61,345 nucleotides of DNA, taken from contig JAKSYS010000361.1 of the NCBI GenBank assembly GCA_022925895.1, positions 1 through 61,345 of the forward strand. Reading direction: 5' to 3'. Position numbers and translations under genes: made by a program. The notes under the pieces are model-generated. The model worked only from the letters and a program-made list of their open reading frames with translations. It was not told where the DNA came from and did not search any database. Source of the stretch: Fragilaria crotonensis (Eukaryota; Bacillariophyta; Fragilariophyceae; Fragilariales; Fragilariaceae). Below, one piece after another: positions 28,043-39,684 of this stretch (positions within the stretch are counted from its first letter, which is position 1; each line of letters starts with the position of its first letter).

Positions 28043-31000
28043 TTAGTCCGCCATGGTGTACTGCTTCGACTGGAGCGACGAAACGGCGGCTTGCTTCAAA
28101 TGCTCCTTGCGTTTGTACGCTAAGTATGCAGTTGATATGACATTAATAGAATTGTTCACTTTCTTCAAGAGCCGCAAGTGGTCCATGCGCTGTCGAACGT
28201 CCGATCCACTGATCGGCGATGCCGTTGTCGCAATTCTCATTATACTGTGGGTTCTATCCATGCGGTAGCCCAGCAAACCGAGCGACATATTGGCGAAGAA
28301 ATCTTGAACTCGTTTGCCCATTTGATGGAACATTACCGTCATCGCCACAAATCGCTGAAGCGAAGCAATACGAGTCTCGTACAGCTCATGGCTAAAGTGT
28401 TGACTCCTGAGCAATACTAAGTCGACTTCCTTCATGGATTTGCCAGCATCATACTTTCTCAGAACTTCCCCGAAGTATTTTTCTCTGCTGGCCTCAATCT
28501 GAATGATACCACGCTCATCGCGATTGCACGGAGGTAGCTTGACGCCTTGCAATAGATCGGATCTGTTCAACAGATGAGTGAATTGGTCATAGTCAAGCTG
28601 CCCGCTCTCGTCGTGGTCAGCACTCATGAACAATGTTCTAGCTGCCTCTTCCGAGAGTCCGGGCTGAACCGAATGGGCACCGCTGATAAACTCATTCTCG
28701 CTAAGAAAGCCATTTCCGTCCACATCCAAGGCTTGGAATAACTTGCGTGCTTCATCTGACCACTTCCGTTGGCGAATCGCTGATTCCACAACTTCTTCGA
28801 CAGTGACAGATTCATCACCAAGTGCAGCTACAGAACGTTCGATGCGCACCCTCGTCGAAGTTCATGTAGGCACCCATGAGTGCCGCGGCAGATCGGCGTT
28901 TGTACACTTGCGGCCGTACGCTTGAATCCAAATAGCCTGCTACCCTAACTGGATTTTCAGGCAAGGATCTGGACAGGCCACACCATTGTGCCCATGAGCG
29001 CTTTCGCTCAAGCGACGTAAACGAATTCGAAGCCCGAACGCTGCTGCTTTCGCCTTTGACATCGTTTTCGATCAGCATGCGTTCGCATAAGAACAGAGGA
29101 CGCTTCCGCATGAGGAATATCCCTTTCTCGCTCAAGGCCAGTTTGAACGGGTTATGCCCAATGGTTATGCTTTCACAAGTCCCACCCAAGCTCTGAATAC
29201 TACTAGTATTGGTTGACAGAAAGACAAACAGCAGCTTCGGCGGTCGACAAAGCCGAAAGTCTGCCGTCCGGGCGTCCACAGATCACCAGCGATCCACGGA
29301 CGACGCGATGTGTATGACGATGAACAAATGGTCGGCAGGGTTTCCACTCAGAACGTTGAGGCCAGCGATACTGTAGGAGCAAGCAAAAATCTACCACAAG
29401 ATAAGGAACGGTGAGTTTCGAAGCATGCAGTTGACGTCAAATTCACTCCTCGGCAAACGACACGTCGGCAACTGACCTTGCTCAGAAAAGCTTCAGCACA
29501 TTGTGCTACCCACGGGATATCTCCGATCACAACGGTTCGGCCTACCATCCGATGCAACAGGGGTCGACCCTGGACCAAGCGCAAGATAGTGATATTTATT
29601 TGAGGAAGCCAGAAATAGAGTGCGGCGTCGAAGATCCTGACTAAATGCAAAGCGTACAATGACATATGATCGTGAGTTGTGCTGGAACGATGCTATTCGT
29701 AAGAGAGAGCATTTCACACTTACTTAAGTACATCCATTTATTCGATGAATCCAGTCCGGCGCCGTATGCTATAGCATGAAAAAGCGGAAACCCAGATACG
29801 ACCGTCACGAAGATGTAGATGAAGGTCATAATGTAAGCTTTGGCATTCTCAAGTATGTGCTCCGCCCACCGATCACCAGCCTCCCGAAGTTCGAGCTCCG
29901 TTCCGCCTGCCTTTTCAGGGGTGTCGTCAAATCCTCTTCCACCCACGATCTCCGAGAGTGCAATGATATTGAGCTTGTTACATTTCTCAAGTACTTGCAG
30001 ATCTTGCTCAGATACAACGGACCCGGTCGCCCGACGAAAATGCTGGTCGCTCAAGATGACGACTGCAATGTATTCATACAAGTTTGTGAGAAGCTGATGT
30101 GTCGCAGCCACAGACACCGAGCACGGTTCAGCGGGGCGCATGCCGACCTCTGTTGAGAAGATGCGACTGTTGAAGATATGATGCTTGTGTTCAGAATCCG
30201 ATGCATCGATACTGCGAAGTTGCTTGCCAATCTGCGTATCCCATTCAGAGGTTACAACGAAGACATTCTTTGTGGCACTCTGTTGTCCATCGCCAGTGTT
30301 CAGTAAGAGTGGGACGAGAGGAAACTTATGAAGGATGGAAAGAGCAATAGCAACGAATACTCACCTGCAACAAGTTGGAACAAGATAGCGGAGCGAACGT
30401 GCCCCCACTTTGACTCACAATGATCACAATTGAATCATGAAGATTGTAGGTCTCAGGCGCGTACGGAAAGCCGAGAGTTGGTACAGCGATATCTTGCCCG
30501 TAGAGACCGAGAAGCTTATTACTACTGACTGCCTTCACGACCAATTTTGGAAAGGACTTCTGTAGGTCGCTGGCGAACTGCTCCGCAAGCCACAAGGATA
30601 CTTCGCAACCGGTCAGCAAAATATCAACTGATTGAGGGTGAACAATTCCCTCAATACGCCCCTTGATGCGGTCTCTTAAGGAGCGCGACAGGTTGTACGC
30701 TGTCAGCCGATTCAAGCTCGTCGCCGCCTTATCCGAGTGCCAGTCCTTTTGAATATTGTGACAGATCCTTGGGATGTCCTGAATGTCAGTGAGAATGAGA
30801 TCTTTCGACTCGTCCGGAATAGGCTTAATGAATCGATTGCATGTTAGTCGTGTAAGGCGATGGTAGAGCTGCGGGTCCTGCGTTGAGGTCTTGCTTTCCT
30901 GGTAGAGTATCGCGTGTAGATTTCCGTTCATGAGCTCGTGCTGCACGAGATGACTGTTGGGATTGGAAACTGGAGGGCTCTTGTATTTGCTTTGTCCCCA

Positions 31001-32979
31001 GTCGAGGAGTATGATCTCGCCTCCCAAGTCGTCCAGATCAAGGCGAAGAGCATCATGATCAATCTCCGTTGCGACACACCAAAGACATCAGGGACAGGCA
31101 ATCTGGCGCTCATTCCGGCTTTCACGGCGGCTTGCTCCGATCCATAACACACCAGACCTTTCTTGGGATAAAATGCCACTGACATCTGGATATTGAACGG
31201 CGAATAAATTAGAGATAAGAACGCAAAACGAATGAAGGGAATGCCTTACGAAACAGCTTACAGTCTGACCACGAGCCGCAAGGCAAATTTGTCTGTGCGC
31301 ATCTAACGATGACGTGACACAAAGACCAAACGATCCTTTCGCCTGCTTCAGAAACATCCGAGTCGTCATGAACAGATCATTGTCGAAGAAGGCGTCAATC
31401 GTTGACAGACAAAATGCTAAAAGACTGGCTCCGCTCTCAGAGTCTATGTATCGCACAATCGGCCCAACAAATACATCGAACTGAGCCTCGAGTTTGCTCA
31501 ACACACGATAGGCGAACAAGCGGCGAGTCTCCTTATTGTCCTTAAGACTGCTGAGTGAGGCGCCCGGGGCTATGAGCATCTCTTTCATGACATCCTCGAA
31601 CATCTCTCCAACCGTTTCAAAGTGACTATAATGCGGGAAATCGTCGATGGTTTCTTCCATCGCGCTTGTCGGGAGACCAAAACAAACCGCGTACCTGGCA
31701 GATAGTCCAAAGCACCCCTGTGTTCGAAGCAAGTCGACAATGCCAGCCACAGCACAGGAGTCTACCGAGGCAGGCATCGGACACCCCGTGGTGATCACCA
31801 ACCACTTTTGAATTATGTCCAGATCATAAGTTTTCCCGTTGACGACAAAAAGTCGAAGTCGCCATTGTGGGTAATATAGTTCTCGACCTTCAACAGGCGA
31901 GGAGATAATCCAGAATCGTTTCCTAGGTCCGCAACTGCCCGAGGTGACGAGAAATCGTACACGCGCCTCACAGTCGCCGGTGTCCAGCGATGAGGATGTG
32001 TCCCCACTAAGGTAGATTTGCTAGATGTCGCAAACCGCGTGTGTCCTGACAGTACGGGTACAAAGTCCTTGGGAAATATCTTGCCTCTTCGAAAGACGTC
32101 TCGTTTGATAATCTTTCTCACCTCGACGCTCAAATCGGTTCGCTTTTGATTGACGACTCGACTACGAATGCCTTTCAAAGTTGGCTTGCATTGATTTGAA
32201 CCAGTGCTGCTAGGACGAAACGTAATGACGCCACCAGATTGCGCGCCTCGCATCATTGTCACCTTCACCATATTCTCCAGTACGTCGAGAGCCGACTGGC
32301 CTTGATCTGTAAGCCACAAATGGTGAAGAAGAATGATTCCAAAGTTGCCACAATAGAATAACGATGCCGTGTTCTCGCCCAGTGGTGCAAACGTCATTCC
32401 TCGGAGGAGAACATTTAATTGCAAGAGATCAGTCGAAATGGCCTCGCATGCAGTAATCTGAGCCGCCCATCGTACATTTTGAAAACGGCGAGGGATCTGC
32501 GATGCAAGCACCAGGCTGGCAACCCATCCAACATGACGCACCACACGGAGTGCATTGTCGTGAACACCGCCGTTGTCAGTGTGAAAGATGACTGATTGCC
32601 TTCCCAACAGGAGTCGAAGGAGGAAGGGAAGGATACCGTCACGTATGATTCCGTCGTACCATTGGACTCCAAGTAAGAGTGCCGTCACCACGTGTGTTGT
32701 TTCATGTAAGGCTCCGAAGAGTATGTACCACGCAAGCAAGGTTGAGTACGACGGCAATTGCAACGTCGGTGAATTCATGGTGGATTGGAATGGATGTGAC
32801 AGAGTCGTACTGCCGATGATTCTACCGGTAGGTGACGATTGTGTACTTTGCATTCTGAATCCTCCTGCTGGTAGTGCCTGTGCTTTGGGGTCATCAACAT
32901 TTTCATGTACAAAATATCTTGCGCATGAGCGAATTGGAAGCACTTTTTGACATAGGACAAAATTTACTGTATCATTCAT
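28043..32979 (-). pseudogene. membrane glutamine-amidotransferase/SIS/EF-hand protein gene, broken by single-base frame changes
   Basis: A five-kb gene on the minus strand from the ATG at 32979. Parts in order: hydrophobic region with HETTH (32690-32710); class-II glutamine amidotransferase with FYCGNFG nucleophile Cys (codon 32350-32352), MMRGAQSGGV, GHTRFATS and THNGDFDF; SIS sugar-phosphate domains with IVSQSGGT (about 30410); membrane segments at 29760-29840 and near 29600; two EF-hands (DVDGNGFLSENE, DHDESGQLDYDQ) at 28600-28745. Four GT-AG introns fit by phase: 31186-31261, 30280-30364, 29641-29723, 29391-29476. The frame breaks at 31847-31851 (one T short), within about 31060-31110, at about 29326-29328, at about 29205-29212, and at 28849-28851 (one G extra). 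Without two of these an in-frame TGA at 29283-29285 would end the protein. It resembles GlmS, but with membrane and calcium parts. Either real decay or assembly errors. Confidence 0.72.
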
Positions 32980-33660
32980 ACTCGCAGTCCTTGGGAGTCT
33001 GCAGTCTGCAGTACGCGCTGTTCGAAGAGTATATGATATCAATAGTGAATCTAGGCATGGTCGCGCGTACCTAGTACATGGTACCTATGTATGAAGAAAG
33101 CTATTGCGAATGCTCCAATTTTTTAATGTGTGTGCGTTGTATCGATTCTCCAATTCTCCATTTGCACCACGGTACATACTGTACATGTACTACACAAAAC
33201 GTCTCGGAGGACAGTCAAGGGTCAAGGTTCAAGGTATTCACATGTGATTGTATATTGTATGTGTATGATGAAGTTGTTTCGTACATAGCTAAATCCACGA
33301 CCAATCACTGAGACGTTGAAATTGGTTCGTAGCTACGCTACAGGGTACCAGTACATATGTCATACTACAGTAGTTCATAGGTCATAGTACATCAGTACAT
33401 CAACAAAGGATCGCTTCGACAATTTCATGTATATGTACTGCAGTACTAATTCCAGTCTAATTCCTTGTTTGCAAGTATACCGGTACTACCTTACGGTAGT
33501 AGCACTGTCTTTTCAAAATTCAAACCCCAAACCCCACTCCCGTTCCCTCCAAAACATATCCCCCAACCCCCAACCTCATGCGATACAAGGTAGTGAATTG
33601 TGGTGCTTCATCCGCATTCCGCATAGACGAAGCAATTCAGTGCATCAACTCTCATCTCCA
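32980..33660. other. divergent intergenic region
   Basis: Lies between the broken GATase/SIS gene (-) and MSH2 (+). GTAC palindromes occur at 33060-33200 and 33340-33500. I searched it for upstream MSH2 exons carrying the mismatch-binding domain and saw none. Confidence 0.5.
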
Positions 33661-36230
33661 ATGGTGGCTGCATCCCTTCCTGCTACTGCTATTGCTGTCG
33701 TGGTACAGCGTTCCACCAAGAATCCACAACAGCTGCATATTGCCGTCTCGGCTCAGGTTCCTCGGAAACGAACGTCCACCGATGATCCGATTTGCTACAA
33801 TCTGCAGTATTGGTTGTTCTGGGACGACAAGCGTAATGTTTCGCTTTTAGATGCCCTTTTGACTCGTCTTGCGCCCTTGAGTGTTGTGCACTTGGCTTGC
33901 ACAGAAAGAGCTGAGGTGAGTTCTTCGTTGGCTTGCCGGTACCAAAGCATTCTTTTTCCTGACTCCATCGTCATTGCTTCCCTTATGCGTCGTTGTCATA
34001 GCCTCCCAAAAAGGATGGATCGTCAACTAGCGAAAAGAAGGCGAAGCAAGTTAAAGACTTGTTGGAGAAGATCGAAGTCTTGATTTCAAGTCGTGACGAT
34101 TTAACGGACACGGTCGATGGTGGAGAACTCACGTCGATCTACCCCATTCTCCCATCGGGTTCGGATTTGGATCAGACCCTTCAACACCTACTGAGTGAGA
34201 CCTCATTCCTGAAATACCGCGGAGCCGTGATGGACGAGCTGTGCAAGAAAAGTCTTTACCTATTGGTTCATTCGCAGGGCCTTGCCGCACGGACCGACCT
34301 GACTGAAACTACTTGTGAACTTTTGGAGGGCACCATGACATCTCACATGCTGTTGGATCGCACTGCTAGTGACTGCATTCATTTGTTGCCACCGTCACAT
34401 GCCGGTCAAGCCGCTGTCATGGGAGGAAAAGCACATAACAATTCCTTATATGGTATTCTCAATCAGTGCAAAACACCCGTGGGATCGCGTCTCTTGCAAA
34501 TTTGGCTGCGTCAACCTCTCGTGGAATTGGCACCGTTGCAAATTCGGCAGAATGCCGTCAGCGCCTTGGTAGACGACTCGATCGGCAGGGATCGACTGCG
34601 CGATGAGGGACTTGCAGGATTGATGGATTTCGATAAGCTTGCTGCCAAACTGGCTTCCAACAGGGAAGGTTTGGAAGGGTCTACTAGTGGGGCACTTGCG
34701 AGCATGTACAAACTCTACTTGGTTGCGTCTCAGCAGATTCCGCGATTGAAGGGAGCGCTTGATGACCTTGTCAAGGATGACGATGTAGGAATTTTGAGGG
34801 AAGCCACTGATGGTTTAGGGCAAGTCTTGGGTGAACTGGCGAAGGCTGAAGGGCTAGTGAGAGCTGTCCTTGATCTGGATTCAGCTCCTCGTGAATACAT
34901 TGTACAGGCTTCGTTCAACGAAGAACTATTGGAGATCAAGGAAGAACTTGATGGCGTCGAAAACGAACTTTCAGACTGTCATGCTGAAATGAACGAACGC
35001 TGGTATGAGGTGACAGGCGAACAGGGTCAGATCCGACTGGAAATGACAGGTGAAAACGAGTGGCGATTTCGTGTTCCAAACACAAACGCTGTCAAAACGC
35101 TGCAGTCAGATTTGCGAGGTGAAGTGGAGGTTCACAAAATTCTTAAGAATGGAGCTTATTTCAGCACAAAGGCATTGCGTCAGGTAGCCCGAAAGAAGAT
35201 GGACCTCATGGCGAGTTATGATAATTTTCAGAAGGATGTCGTGAACGATGCCTGCAAGATCGCTGCCACTTATGCCCCAGTGATTGAACGTGTTAGTGCA
35301 TTGGTGGCAGAGTTGGATGTCCTTGCAAGCTTCGCGTATGTTGCCGCCTACTCTCCGAATGGGTATTGCAAACCTGAACTGACAGACGGTGTCGACGATG
35401 GTTTGGGTATTGTTCTCAAAGCAGCTCGTCACCCTTGTGTGGAGCTTCAAGAGAATGTCGAGTTCATCCCAAACGATATCTCTCTTGTATATGGCGATTC
35501 ATCCTTCTGTTTGGTGACTGGGCCGAACATGGGAGGAAAGTCGACTTACATTCGTTCAGTGGGTGCCATAGTCACCATGGCTCAGGTTGGGTCTTTTGTA
35601 CCATGCTCATCGGCCAAGATCAATCTTGTCCACCACATTCTAGCTCGAGTTGGAGCTGGCGATGCTCAGAATCGCGGGATTTCAACATTCATGGCTGAAA
35701 TGCTTGAAGCGTCATCGATTCTATCGAAGGCAACCAAGCGTTCGCTAATCATCATTGATGAATTGGGCAGAGGAACTTCTACTTATGATGGTTATGGTCT
35801 GGCATCTGCTATCTCGGAATTCTTGATCCAACGAGTCGGGTGCTGCACCGTGTTCGCGACCCACTTTCACGAGCTCACTGCTCTGGAACAGACTGAAAGA
35901 TCTGTTCGCAACTGTCATTTGACGGCACAGTCAGGAGATCATGGCCTGACGTTCCTTTATGAAGTTCGGTCAGGTCCTTGTCTCCAATCTTTCGGAATTC
36001 AAGTTGCCGAGATGGCGCATGTGCCGCACAGCGTCATTCAAGATGCAAAACGGCGTGCCAAGGAGCTGGAGAATTTTGAGTATCGTAACAAGAGAAAGGC
36101 AGACGAAACGCACGAGCAGAGGATGATTCGCAAATTTCGTCACCTTCCCATGAAGGGTTTCGAAACTGTTGAGGACAAGAAAGCTGCTCTACAGGACTGG
36201 CTGACTGAGTACAAGGCGTGTGTCCAGTAA
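33661..36230 (+). CDS. MSH2: DNA mismatch repair protein MSH2, two exons, domain I not visible
   Basis: Exon 1 is 33661-33915, the intron 33916-34001 (86 bp, GT-AG), exon 2 34002-36230; phase 0 join, 827 residues. The ATPase region is diagnostic for MSH2: TGPNMGGKSTYIRSVG (Walker A), FVPCSSAKI, ARVGAGDAQNRGISTFMAEM, DELGRGTSTYDGYGLA (Walker B) and FATHFHELTAL. The connector, lever and clamp parts precede it. Usual MSH2 proteins have about 930 residues; here the protein begins inside the connector region, so the N-terminal mismatch-contacting domain of about 100-125 residues is missing. Either upstream exons were not recognised or the lineage has lost it. MSH2 pairs with MSH6 or MSH3 in the nucleus. 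It converges on the EEP nuclease gene (199 bp between stops). Confidence 0.9.
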
Positions 36231-36429
36231 ACGGATCTAGTATTGATTACACCTTAATCCACGACGTTCCTCCGACGCTCCTTTATTGTAATGCTTCCAC
36301 TCGCCGGGAACGAGGGCGGATCGTTTCGGCGAGGTCGTCAACGTTGAACATAAAAGGCGAATGCAATTACAGCGAACTTTTGGACAGCGGCGTGTATGGT
36401 ATCTTCTGGATATACTAGTAGCCATAGGT

Positions 36430-37404
36430 CTAGAATTCGAGTGCCGACACTAAACCAAAGTGGTCGCTTGGGGCAACCAACCTCGTTTTGGGTCCGTGAT
36501 AACGCGTTGGAGGTATGGTATAGGTCAGGCCTGGTAGGGCTTCCTTCCCCACAATATCGACACTAGAAACGCCCACCTTGTCTCTGTCGCGTGGGTGAAC
36601 GAGGATTCGATCAAAACGCCTCCGAATGTTTCCTCCGCCGAGCATGGGATTTTCTTCAGGATCGTACGTAAAACCCGGGGATTGTGGTTCGACTTGTCGG
36701 TAAGCGTCGAACCACTTGGTACCATCGACCAGAGATAGGAGCTTCCTGTTGTGTCCGTCGCTACGAGCGCGTTCGTCGTCCCAATTCAAATCGCCAGTTA
36801 TAACTGCCAGCTCCGCCGTGGGTCGCTCACGTAAGCATCGTTCACAAAACTCTATCATTTCAAGCAACTGCACTTCACGTTCAGGACCTCCTGTACAAGA
36901 AGAATCAAAGTATGACTCTAAATGAGCAGTTGTGAAGAGGATCTCTCGGCCATCCACCTGTACTAGCGCCCAAACAATACCACGATCCATTTCCGAGTTC
37001 GAAAATGGATGAAAACCTGATTGCAGGACATTATCCACCTTGCACGCAACAGCGCATCCGTAAGACATGAAGGGTTGGAGAATGGTATGATAATTGAGCG
37101 ATTCTAAGAGCGGACATAGCATCTGCGCCAGTTTGGGAGTCACTTCTTGGAAACCAATCAAAGTCGGTTCATGAGGCGATAACGCGTCCAGAATCGCCTC
37201 CATGCGTCGGGCTTCATGACCAGTGGTCCCAAACCAGATATTGTAGGTGGCAACAGAGATTTCTGTTAATGTCGTCGGCTGCAATTTACTGCTGGGAGAC
37301 TGAGCGATGCGCTTCAGAGCCGGATCACCGACGCTGTTGTTTTCACCCTGCAGACTAACCGAGTCGTCATTTCTCGTTGAATCCAATGCACGTTTCAAAC
37401 TCAT
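36430..37404 (-). CDS. TDP2-like endonuclease/exonuclease/phosphatase-fold phosphodiesterase
   Basis: A 324-residue protein from the ATG at 37404 (MSLKRALDS); the longer frame starts at a GTG and was rejected. EEP motifs in order: VATYNIWFG, IGFQEVT (catalytic Glu), FTTAHLES, TGDLNWDD (Asp-Asn pair), FDRILVH and the terminal SDHFGLV (catalytic His). The pattern is close to TDP2, which removes trapped topoisomerase II peptides from DNA 5' ends, and to related EEP hydrolases. The N-terminal 40 residues are disordered and there is no ubiquitin-binding domain. A Mg-dependent phosphodiesterase is secure; the exact substrate is inferred. Confidence 0.85.
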   Translation of the reverse strand: MSLKRALDSTRNDDSVSLQGENNSVGDPALKRIAQSPSSKLQPTTLTEISVATYNIWFGTTGHEARRMEAILDALSPHEPTLIGFQEVTPKLAQMLCPLLESLNYHTILQPFMSYGCAVACKVDNVLQSGFHPFSNSEMDRGIVWALVQVDGREILFTTAHLESYFDSSCTGGPEREVQLLEMIEFCERCLRERPTAELAVITGDLNWDDERARSDGHNRKLLSLVDGTKWFDAYRQVEPQSPGFTYDPEENPMLGGGNIRRRFDRILVHPRDRDKVGVSSVDIVGKEALPGLTYTIPPTRYHGPKTRLVAPSDHFGLVSALEF

Positions 37405-37614
37405 TCGTCTTGAGACAGTCAAAGATCGACTTTTCCAGACGTCGATGCTGAAGTACAGCAGATGTGGGAGTGGTAGGAAGCGAATTGTGGTGAGGGTGGT
37501 GAGAAGAAGACAATCTTGCACGCAGCCTCAGCAATGTCAATGGACCCGACGAATGGCAATGAGCAATGCGATTCTTTTGCCAGGAATTTGTAGAAAAATG
37601 TAGTTTTATTACAA
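37405..37614. other. upstream region of EEP gene
   Basis: 210 bp between the EEP start codon and the inverted repeat; it should contain the promoter. Nothing specific is seen. Confidence 0.4.
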
Positions 37615-38971
37615 ACCAGTCTGGCGGGCGGCCGTTGGCCGCGATTGTTGCACGACGGTATACCTAGAGTACGGAGTACAACAGGTACGTACTACGTACT
37701 ATTGATTCTGGAATCTGGAATTCAAAATACATTTTCCAGTATTTCTAGACAGATCGAACAAACTGGATATGGCATTAACGGAGTACTTGTACATAAAATT
37801 GTTGTCCGTTCTACACAACGATTCGTACCACGTTATACAATATACATTTCTGGACACAGTGTAAAAAAGTTTTCATGTAGATTTCTACTGAAAAATTTGT
37901 ACCATGTACTTTTCTACCGCAAATGCTACGTCAGTACGTGGATTAAAAAATAAATATATACGATTACTTTTGAAAATACAGTACGACAATATCTGAGTTA
38001 TTTTAGGTATATCCTACTATATTATAAATTAATTGTGTGCGTGCGTGCGTCCGTCTGTTACGGAGTATGACCACTCTGGGGTACTGTTGCACTGTTACGT
38101 GGATTACATGTACTACAGGTCTACAGTACATAAACGGACGGTAATTTATGTTGAAACGACAGTGTGTTACGTTACTGAACTACAATACTATACGAATTCA
38201 AAGTTACTGGATGGAATACTCATTGAATTTGCTGTGAACAGGTTACTTGACAAATGCTACTGTAAAATATACCGTGCGATAAACTGCAATACTGGGGCAT
38301 GATAAGTACCTGGTACGTTGTACTGTACTTCATGAAGTTTCCTACGTTGGTACCATGGTACTGCATACTGTAGGGGAAAAAAGTATTGGTACGGAGTACG
38401 ACCAGGTTGGGGGTACTGTACGTCCAGTTTCCTGTAGTAGACACTCCGATCAAATGTGAGGTACCGGTACCCACTAGTATAATAATATAATAATAAAATA
38501 ACTCAGATATTGTCGTACTGTATTTTCAAAAGTAATCGTATATATTTATTTTTTAATCCACGTACTGACGTAGCATTTGCGGTAGAAAAGTACATGGTAC
38601 AAATTTTTCAGTAGAAATCTACATGAAAACATTTTTACACTGTGTCCAGAAATGTATATTGTATAACGTGGTACGAATCGTTGTGTAGAACGGACAACAA
38701 TTTTATGTACAAGTACTCCGTTAATGCCATATCCAGTTTGTTCGATCTGTCTAGAAATACTGGAAAATGTATTTTGAATTCCAGATTCCAATGCTAATAA
38801 AGTGGTACAAATTTTGCAGTAGGAAACTACATGTCCAGAATCAATAGTACGTAGTACGTACCTGTCGTACAAGTACTCCGTACTCTAGGTATAGATCTTA
38901 CCAGACCTCCTCTACCAGGTACAAGTACCGTCGTGCAATAATCGAGGCCAACGGCCGCCCGCCAGACTGGT
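37615..38971. repeat. long inverted repeat (foldback structure) with 0.4-0.5 kb arms
   Basis: The left arm (37615-38005) and right arm (38494-38971, inverted) match almost base for base, starting ACCAGTCTGGCGGGCGGCCG and ending at TGAGTTATTTTA. The right arm carries extra segments totalling about 87 bp near its outer third, one of which looks like a copy of an internal arm sequence. The loop is 488 bp and GTAC-rich. A short open frame of about 80 codons appears in both arms only because they are copies. No target duplication or transposase is evident. It could be a MITE-like or foldback element, or an inverted duplication. A transcript would form a hairpin of about 390 bp. Confidence 0.9.
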
Positions 38972-39684
38972 ATAATAATAATTAAATGCACTACCAGGTA
39001 CCGGCTACCGGTAGGAGTACAAGGTAAAAATATATGCAGCTGTACTGATGTTCTACGGTACCGTATAGAAGCAAAAAAGTGAAACGAAGATTTCAAGGAA
39101 GGGCACTGTCACAGCTCACATCTCACAGCCGTATTGCGTATTACAGAGTTACCGCGTGACATACTATACCGGTACTGTACTATATTGACGCAAGGATGCG
39201 CCCTTGTTCGATGTTCACGGAGATTTTTATTCGATGGACCAGCGCGGTATTGTACGCGCATACGTCGTATTGTATGTAGGATGTCGTACATATGTACTTG
39301 AGTACAAGATTAAAGATATCCATATATGATATATGCATGAAATATGTACATAGTATATAGTACATCGCTCTATGAGTAAAAGGTATGATACATGTACCGG
39401 TACGATGATCACGATACTCATGCTCTCATGCTGTATGATCATAGTAGTACCCGAGTACGTAGGACCATTGAAGGTTTCGCGCCACTTTTTGAACAACTGA
39501 CATCGATCTAAATATGACACTGACCACTTCGCATAAAGCAATGGAGGAACCCGAGACCATATATTTACTCTATTGGTAATTGGTACTGATTAAAGTAGCC
39601 ACATATTGTTGTTTCTTCACATCATCCATTCAGCTCATTCGCCATTACATTTCCGCTTTCCTGCCTCGCTTTTGTGCCAACATC
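38972..39684. other. upstream region of ORC1
   Basis: AT-rich, GTAC-rich DNA between the inverted repeat and the ORC1 start. No gene is recognised. Confidence 0.45.

Noticed and set aside
30325-30364. 40-bp intron in the GATase/SIS gene
   Set aside because: A second acceptor gives an 85-bp intron in the same phase, the usual size here, and places the SIS-domain spacing correctly.
37645-38872. The same roughly 80-codon peptide encoded in two places on opposite strands
   Set aside because: The copies lie in the two arms of the long inverted repeat, so the likeness reflects DNA duplication, not protein conservation.
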